This document shows, one piece after another, positions 48,601 through 57,600 of a DNA stretch of 64,000 nucleotides. Each line of letters starts with the position of its first letter. Position 1 is the stretch's first letter. The DNA is taken from contig CM037838.1 in NCBI GenBank assembly GCA_021234535.1, forward strand, positions 24,343,969-24,407,968. The letters are read 5' to 3'. Position numbers and translations under genes: made by a program. The stretch is from Stichopus chloronotus. Its lineage: Eukaryota; Echinodermata; Holothuroidea; Aspidochirotida; Stichopodidae. The notes beneath the pieces are model-generated. The model was not told where the DNA came from and did not search any database. It saw only the letters and a list, made by a program, of their open reading frames with translations.

Positions 48601-51600
48601 TTGATCACCGAATTCTCCTTGTCCGTAAATTAAAACCGAGTCTAAAGTTGTTTTTTTTTTTTTTAACTTGCTTGAAGCGACTGAAGTGAGCTGTCTTTTA
48701 TGGGCATTAAAATTCTGAGTTTTCAAATACATGCAAAATTGACCAAGTAGTCTTAAACCGTTTAAGTATCCAACGTTAAGGCGACAGTTGTCTTCAGTAA
48801 ATGGATGCGCTTGAGGTACCGAGGGGACAGTATGACCTCCGGTGACCTTAAATTGTTATGACGTAGCAGTAGTCATAAAGGACTCTCTTGCAGAAAATGT
48901 TATAATCGTTCCGCGAAGCAGTGAGTTTCGCTCTGTGTGTCACTCAAGAATGCAACCAAACATTAACTGTAACTATGTGTATGACGATGTTCTATCCCAT
49001 GAAATTCATTGCCTGTATTACAGCTTCATAAGAGAGTTCACTGTTCGTAATTTCATGTCCATTAGAGACTAATTGAAAATGTTTGTCGTTTTCTTTTATT
49101 GTCCCCAATGTGTACGTCAGAGTAAACATGCAGCACCGACTATGCTTGTGACTTGTGAAGTACTAAACAGTTTTTTTCGACTAACGAAATCACATGTAGA
49201 CTTTCCCCCATCCCATATAACAAGCAGGTTTCCAAATTCCTCTCCGAGACCCCAACTTCAGTGGGTCACCCTGCCTCCTCCCTCCTTACATATATCTGAT
49301 CCTGCCATTTCTTGCAAGAGACAATTTCGGAAGTCAGAATTGCTATGAGCTTATCTTAAACACGCCTCCACATTTTACATATCCACGAGACTACACCTCA
49401 CTTTAACACACCTGCACTTTAACATACACCTCCAGAGTGCTACAACTCCACTTTGATGCTACTCCACTTAAAACAAACTTCACTCTACACACCTCCACTT
49501 TAGCACAATCCCACTATATAACACACCTGTAAGATGCTATATCTTCCACTCAACTCACTTTCACACACCTTGACTTTAGCACTCCACTTTACACTACACT
49601 TTACACAATCATCTTCATTTTACACCACTTTAGTACAATCCCACTGTAACACACCTGTAGTATGCTATGCCTTCCACTTTAACACACCTCCACTTTACGC
49701 ACCTCCTCTATACTACAGTGCATGCCACTTTAAAGCACCTCCATTTCAACCCACCTTCAGTTCAAGTAATACACCTCTTCTTGAACACATCTCCACATCT
49801 CACATCTTCACCTTGACACACCTACTTTAACACGTCTCTGCTATAAAACAACTCCACTTACTTGAAATGACTACTCCACAACTCCAACCACTTGCATTTA
49901 AGCACAGTTCCACTATAACACATATGATACTACACATGCGTTTTTTAACACACCTGTACTTGAACACAACGCCACTTGTGCACACCTTAATTTTAACAAT
50001 GACACTGAAACGCATTCCACAATTTCGTTCTCTGCCTTTAAGAAACATTCGTGAACATACGACGCTTGTCGTGATTTATTACAGGAACCATTCGACCGTT
50101 AGGAACATGAGAATTAAAAAAAAAAAAGACCCAAATCTGTACAATCGATCGCAAGATTTTATTTCACCCCAAATGTTGTCAACGCTTGAATTAAACCCTG
50201 TAATTGATTAGAATGTGTAGATGCAGACACCTGATAAGTAGAGGGGGGGGGGGGGTGATTACACATCATACACATCTTTTGTTTGTATTTATTCATCAAC
50301 GCGTTAGTCGGAACTGTCAAAACAAAGAAGTGGTATTTCTCAACGACGTAGAAAATTTCCAGGTGAAAATATCAACGACTATAAGGCATTTACAGTGAGA
50401 TCAGGTTTGTGGGTGCTTCAGCGGTCGAAGTGGAAGAAAGAATCTCCTGTGTCTTATTGAAAGATATATTTTCAAGGGTGGTACCGGTAAATTGTGGAAA
50501 TGAGCGGAACGATATATATATTTATTTTTTAATTATAACTGCAAACTTTTAGGAAAGAGACACGTGAAACATACAGCAGGTCTGCAGTTGGCGCCGAAAT
50601 TTATTTTCTGAGTTTCATGTTTGATTGACATTCTGTTCTGCCAAGGATATTACTCTGCGTGTATGCAGGAAAACGAATATACCTCGATGTTTGCAGAGGG
50701 AATTGATTTTTATTGTAGTGAACCGCACAATCTTGTCAGTATCGGTAGAATGCCAAATGCTTTTGTTGAGCATTGTAGGGCACATAACGCCTATCCTGCG
50801 CGTAACATAACATAGTTCATACAATATGCATGCTCGACCTTTTTAAAAATAGCAGTAAGTGTGAGCTATGGTCGTCTTCAATCGAAAATCTAGTAAGGAA
50901 AAGCAAAGCAAACTGCAAGAACGGTTCAAGGAGTGAAAGTGATGAGAGAGAGCCCTGTGAATAATTTCCCAGAAAACGCCATGAAAAGCAGTTCGGCCTT
51001 TTCCAATGAGGTGATAAAGCTGGTGTATCAATGGTCGTTTCCAAATTGGTGTGCAATACAGCACCATTGCGTTTAATATTGTGTCACAGAATCGTGTACT
51101 GCTTCACCGCTTTTTAGTGGGTACAACATGACGTCCTTGTACAGAATCATGTACTGCTATCATGTTCCATTTCAGTGATGAAATAGAAAGCCAGTTATGA
51201 CACATATTTATACAGTACAGCAGTACTAGAGTACTCTTTGTAATTCAGAGCAGCGCAATCTTGTGCGACGTATATAATAACGATAAGCGTCAGCAGTTTT
51301 ACAACGTTACTAGATAGATCGAATGGAATTATTGCTTCGTCCAGCTTGATATAAAAAAAGGGATTGGGAAAGTGGCCAACAGGAAACGGCACTCCTTCCC
51401 CACCCCCCCCCCCAAAAAAAATGCCACTCCTACGAGGAGTGGATCCACGAAGACTAGCTTACTCCCAACAACAAGGACTTGTCTGCCACGCATTACAATT
51501 CTGCGTATTGGTTGGCAAATGCAGTTCTAGTCGTAACTGGTTTTACTTGAAGCTGTCTTACAGCTCCCTGGTGCGACTGAATTAAGTTATCCTAACTTCA

Positions 51601-54600
51601 CGTAACTTCTTAGAACTTTGTTGTGTCTGTCATGTATACTCATTACTATAAGAATAAAAACAGGACATAACAGGACAGTATGAAAACAGGACCCAGTGAG
51701 GTCGAGCACCCTAGAATGTGGGCACTACCCAGTAATACTGCAGTGTTTATCAGTTGTCTAACTTCATGATTGCCTGGTATCTGTCTCAGGTGTGACTCAA
51801 GGTTGTTTGCGATGGCTGCTAGTGCCTCGACCACCACAGCGACTACTGTGGCCTTAACGTCCCACATCCTCTTTACCTCAAGCCGCAGATCCTGGTATTT
51901 CTCTGTTCTCCCTCTCTTTCTCATTCACGCGGGTATTGTTCGTTACGGACCCATCTACGATTATTGCTTGTTTGGGCGTCTTATCCACTATTACCAGGCC
52001 TAGTCTTCTCTCAGAGATCACTCTGTCTGTTCGTATCTCAAAGTCCCAGAGGAGTCTTGACTTTGGTCAGGTAGGCCTTGTGGAGCCACATGTTACCGTG
52101 CCCGTCTTCATTCCGTAGTGGTGACTGCGGACACACCATACGGTGGAGGGCTGCTGCGATGTTGTTATGTCTGGTTCTGTAGAGGCTGCCGACAATCTTG
52201 GGGCAAGCAGTCGTTATGTGGGCTACAGTCTCATCTCTCTGTACACACATCCTGCACGGTGGGTCTGTTGATTTGTGAAGTATTTTAGTTTGATGACACT
52301 TGGTGTTCAAGGTTTCGTCGTGAGCAGCCATAGTAGTGCCTCAGTTTCAATTTTGAGCCCCGTGTCTTCTCTGAGGCATCAGTAGGTGTTCTCCATAGCG
52401 GTGATCTGTGGGATTGCCCGTGGAGCGACTTGGTCGTCCACTTCTCTTCGTACTGTTTTTTTTTTTTTTTTTCTAGTCTGTCATTGTTTCCTTCTTTGGT
52501 TTGTTCCCAGTTAGTTCCCTATTTCGCCATTTAGCCTCTGTCAATGGATCTGAGTCCTTGGCGCGCCCATGATTTATTCCTGCACCCCGCCACACTGGAA
52601 TGATACAGTGGCTCCGACTTCCCTCAATCCTCTTCGACGGTCCTCCTCGTACTGTACAGCTGGTGCACGTCTGCTCGTGGGTGTATAGCGCCATACATCG
52701 TACGTGTTTTCCTGGGTCTTCTTGTCGAGTTCTGCCAGCTCATTTTGGGACCAGTTTATTATACCTGCCGTGTAGGTTCGGTGATCACAGGTAGGGCGTA
52801 TGTATTAATTGTGTGGGTTGCTGAGGTAATGGCACGTCATTAACTCTTCAGATTCCTGTTGTAGTCCACTTTCTACGTTATAGCCTCCAGTAGCCTACTT
52901 TCACCAGCATGTCCTGGGGGCCTAACGACTGGCGCCGATTATTCTAATTATATGTTCAATTATTGTTATTATTAGTATTATATGTTCAATTATTTTTATA
53001 TTTCCAATTATTATTATGTGTTCGAATAATTTATCTGTTTAATTATAATTATCCTTATTATTGTTGTCGTTATTATTATTGTTTTATTATTGTTGTTTTA
53101 TTATTGTTATTGTTGTTATTGGTGGTAGTATAGTCGTAGTAGTATATTATAATTTTATTTTAATTAATATTAAATAATAATATTATATTGATATTATTTG
53201 CAGTCTTTTTGGCGGGAAGCAGGATCATGTGCGGACATTTTAAACATGCGAGGAACACTGGAAGCCATGGAGGAAAAAACACAGCACCCTGTTCTTATTG
53301 TCTTCGATCATACTTCAGCCAATGGAAATCCAGCTCTTATGGGAGCCTTTGGCGCCATCTCTCTCGCCGAAAAGACGGTAAGACGCATGAGCACAATTGA
53401 TGTGTTTCCAATGTTCAATTCCTTGCTGCAAGGTGAAGAACCTATGTGACGTCTGCTTGCATGTGACTGTTTGTGCGAAGTTTGCTTCAGCAGTCATAAG
53501 TTAAGTCAGCCTTGGATACTAGATGACTCAGTAGGGTAATGACTTAAAATGGTGTGTGAAGAATTCTCTCACGTGACCGCCCATTGAATGCACAGAGCAA
53601 TATGATGTCCTCCACGTGGCGTTCTTGTCGATATTGATTTATGTGATCTGATGAATATTCATGACATACGGTCAGTATTCAGTCCATAACTAGTTATCAT
53701 GCATTTTCACAAGTCTTAAGACTTGTATCCCGTAACTTTTCCTGCTGTCTCTGATCATAACCTAACCTTGTCAGGTTTATCAGATATGAGATACATGTCT
53801 TGAGACAAAAAATATGAAATGTAACAAAACGAAACTGAGGATTTGCGGTATACTCAGAAATGTTACTATCATGCATATCAATGAGATCTTGGCGATGAAG
53901 ATAACACGAACAAATTATGTTCAAATTTGTGTACATGACAGTTACAGTTTGGTCATGTTTTTCTTGATCATGGACAATTACGTATTGTGGGGTTAGCATG
54001 TTTGTATAGCAGCATACGTATGGTATTCCCTGAAAGAAGGTAACTAAACTCACTTTAACAGCGTCGTTTCAGCATTTTCAAATATCTATGAACCTTAACC
54101 TCCCCCCCCCCCCGACTTTGCTTCTCATATGTGATATATCAGCCTCGTCATGTTGGTTCTGATGAAGACGGCCGCTAGTTTATAAACATGATCTTTCCTT
54201 GCTTCATCTCTTTGCTGTGGACTAAATTTTGCATGTTCTTACCTTAAAAAAAATCAACCCAAGATTTTACTTTGCTTTTTAATACATGAAAGGCTGCAAC
54301 CCAGCAAGCATTCTTATGATATCCTCCAATCTTTCGTCGCGTCATGTGTAGAGACATCTTGTATATTTTTTTTTTTTCATTCTGTTGGCGAAGACATTCG
54401 GATAAAAAACGTCATTAATGGTAAAGCCATTTCTCGTGTGTTTGGCATGCGATGAGCTCACACATTTATCGTGTAGCTGTCACGTCTCAAAAGTGTGATG
54501 TGAGTGTTGCATCAATGTTTGGGCCTTTGGCCTCACTTATTCCAAAACCAGTGTCTCGCGGTAACTTATATCATACAGAGCCATATATCGCAAGATTACT

Positions 54601-57600
54601 TTATGTGCCTGCCCAGGGACGTGAAGTATTCTGTATTCTGTTGTTCTGTAAATACTCATTGATGCCAACAGAACCGTATATATTACGGCGTATAGACCCA
54701 CTACTTCAAAGGTGTCTAGCATATTCGTGGTGGGGCAATATGATCTTTAAAAGTAATGTCTAGCAGGCTATTCATGAATTTCGAATTACCTTCCAGAATA
54801 TTGCCCCCCCCCCCCTCCACGTGTGATTATAAACTATTTGCTGACTTCATAAAGTCGTGAAAAGATACGTGCTTCGATTAAAGTGTATGCTTCCTAAATA
54901 TAGATTTTCGATTGTATTGCTTTTACTCCTAACTTGTTCCCGAGATTTGAGTATTTCTATATTTTGCTGTGTACTGTATATAGTCTAAGTGTAGTTTACA
55001 TTTTGAAACCCGTTAACCTTTTTTATCCACTTCCTACATCTATATGTAAACGAGTGTGTGGGGTTATGCATGTTAACATTAGTTACCAAGCACATAATTT
55101 TTCGGCCTATACTCTAAATTGGGTCGCGAAGGGGAACCTTACGACTACGTCTACAATAAGAATCTTTGTCAATTAAGCTGAAGTGAGAGGGGTGGGGGGT
55201 GAAAAAAAAACACTAATGCTTTTGGATCACTTTTTATGTGGGTGTGCTGTGGTCAAATAACAGTGTGGGAGTGTGGCCAATTAACAGTGAGTCGTGAAAC
55301 TTCCGTTCAAATTGTAAATCACGTGAACTTACGAAGTCTGCACAGTTATTCATTGCATTACGTAGAGACGTCCATAAAACTGTTTTTGTCTGTTTGTTTG
55401 TTTGTTTTTCTTTGAATATATTAACAGAGTGCATAAAATGTGAAACGCAATTAAAGGCAGAGCATCATTCTCCCTTCCGTGCATACACTCAGGGTTAATC
55501 GGCCGTGTGTCTTTGGTGAGGGTGCTGTGCCCTTTATGAATGGAATGGGTGTTTGATTGGATGTATTTGCAGATGCATTTTTCAATGTGGACATTAGTCA
55601 TCCCGTTTCAAATTTACACATTCATAGCTATTGCCTTAAATACAGTGTTTAATTCAGAACCTTGCAAACCGCACCCGGCAAATATTGGTACGCTGATTTC
55701 GTTCTCTGGATAACATAAACATGGCTCGACAGATACTAGAACCCGCTCATTTCTAACAAAACCAATTGTGAATCTAATAAACAAGGCAAGCATTTTTGCT
55801 TCATATTTTGTTTTATTTATTTTCTCTTCTATTTGAGAGAAATATTGGCTCTTTAAATTAGTTTCCCATACCTTAATTTAGAAGCTTTCTAAGATAAAAT
55901 GCAAGTATAATCAAGAACAAACATTCTCATTTGGATCAAAGGCAAAGTTTTGACGGAAAAATTGATGAAGATAATTCCTTTGCAGCAAAGTTTAGCGTAT
56001 CTAGTTGTTTCGGGCTTCATTTGTAACCCATAATGATTCAAAAAGGAAATATTGTAATTGAACATGCTGTAAGGAAACAAAAATGTATTTTGTAGTCATC
56101 CTCGGTAACTAAAATTTGACGTGTTGTAATAAATAATGTCTTCATCTTTAAGTCCGAAAGTAATAAGACATTTTCAAAAAGCAAAAACGAAAAAAAAAAA
56201 AAAAAGCTCACCCCCTTAACTTCATAAAGGTTTTCAAAATATTTATGATGTGTTGCAAAAGATGAAAAAGGAAAAAAATATTGTCATGTTGTTTGAAATT
56301 GCATGTACATACCACACGTTCTGTGTAGTGATGTTGAAATTTTACAGAGGGAAGACACATTAGTTATAAGGGAGATTTATTGGTTCAGGATGATATTAAA
56401 AATAGTCTTCTCCCAAATGGTAAGTATCTCATGACATTGTAAGTCATAGGTAGTGCAAATGTATTAATCGTTAGCATGACAAATTAAAACAAGAAGAGTA
56501 TGTTATAAAACTTTTCAAAATTATCGTCAGTTTATTTTTGCGAAAACCTCTGATTACGATGATGAAACAGAACCATTTTTGTCTACTTTCGTTGCATCGA
56601 TTTAAGCCACTAAACCGTATTCCTTAATTTATTTACAAAAAGCGGTTCTCAAGTGTAACGACCATGAAGAAATTCACAGTACGGTATATTTGATTCAGAT
56701 TTCGTTCTGACGATATTCGATATCGTAATTTATTGATTTAATGATGTTTCATGCTCACGAGCCTAACCAATCACATTAATGCAATCGTGGTGGAAAAAAT
56801 GTTCGTGCAACCGATCGAACATTACTTCAAACAGGAATGAGTGGATGTATCCGATGTAGGTAAATTATATTACCTAGAAAGTGCATGACAGAGGAACCTT
56901 CAAAGCCAGATTGCGCGTAAGTATAGGCCTAAAATATTTGTAAAGGCTAACAATTATTAGCAAGGCTTAGAAAAAGGTGCCTTTTGTTTTCGTCTGTATA
57001 AAACTTGTAGAAAACGTCGCATATTCACTCCCCCGCCCCAAAAACAAAAGATTAATGTCGCTCCTTTTTCAAATCCTTGATCTATCAGATGTTAAACTCA
57101 GCATATATTTGCCGTGTTTTGACAAATACCGATATGATTTTTTTTCTTCTTATTTTAGAGGTTATCTTTAATTTTTCATTTGAAATTGTCTAGAGCGAGG
57201 AAAGGAAGGCCATGGTGGTGAAATATCTTAGAGAAGTATTCCAATCAGAAGAACCGTCGGATGTCCTCGATTATCAGGACTATGTAAGTAGAACCCACTG
57301 CATGCTGTGCGTAACTACAGAGACTCACACTTGGAGGGGGGGGGGGGGGAGGGCTGGAGTGGGAGGAGGGGAGAATGAAACAGGTAAGCACTTGCTTGAT
57401 GTCAGTGGTGGTACGGCTGGGAAAGGGGGTCACCCCCACGTAAAGATTTTTGGGGGGCTCCGCAAGAGTGAAAGGGCCCCTGTGGAGCCTGAGAAGGCGA
57501 TTTCCGGTGATTTAGATATTTTTTATCCACACATTTTCTGATCTTCGCCAACCGATGGTGGTGCTCTGTTAGGTAATCCACCAGCAATTCTGATGGGCGC

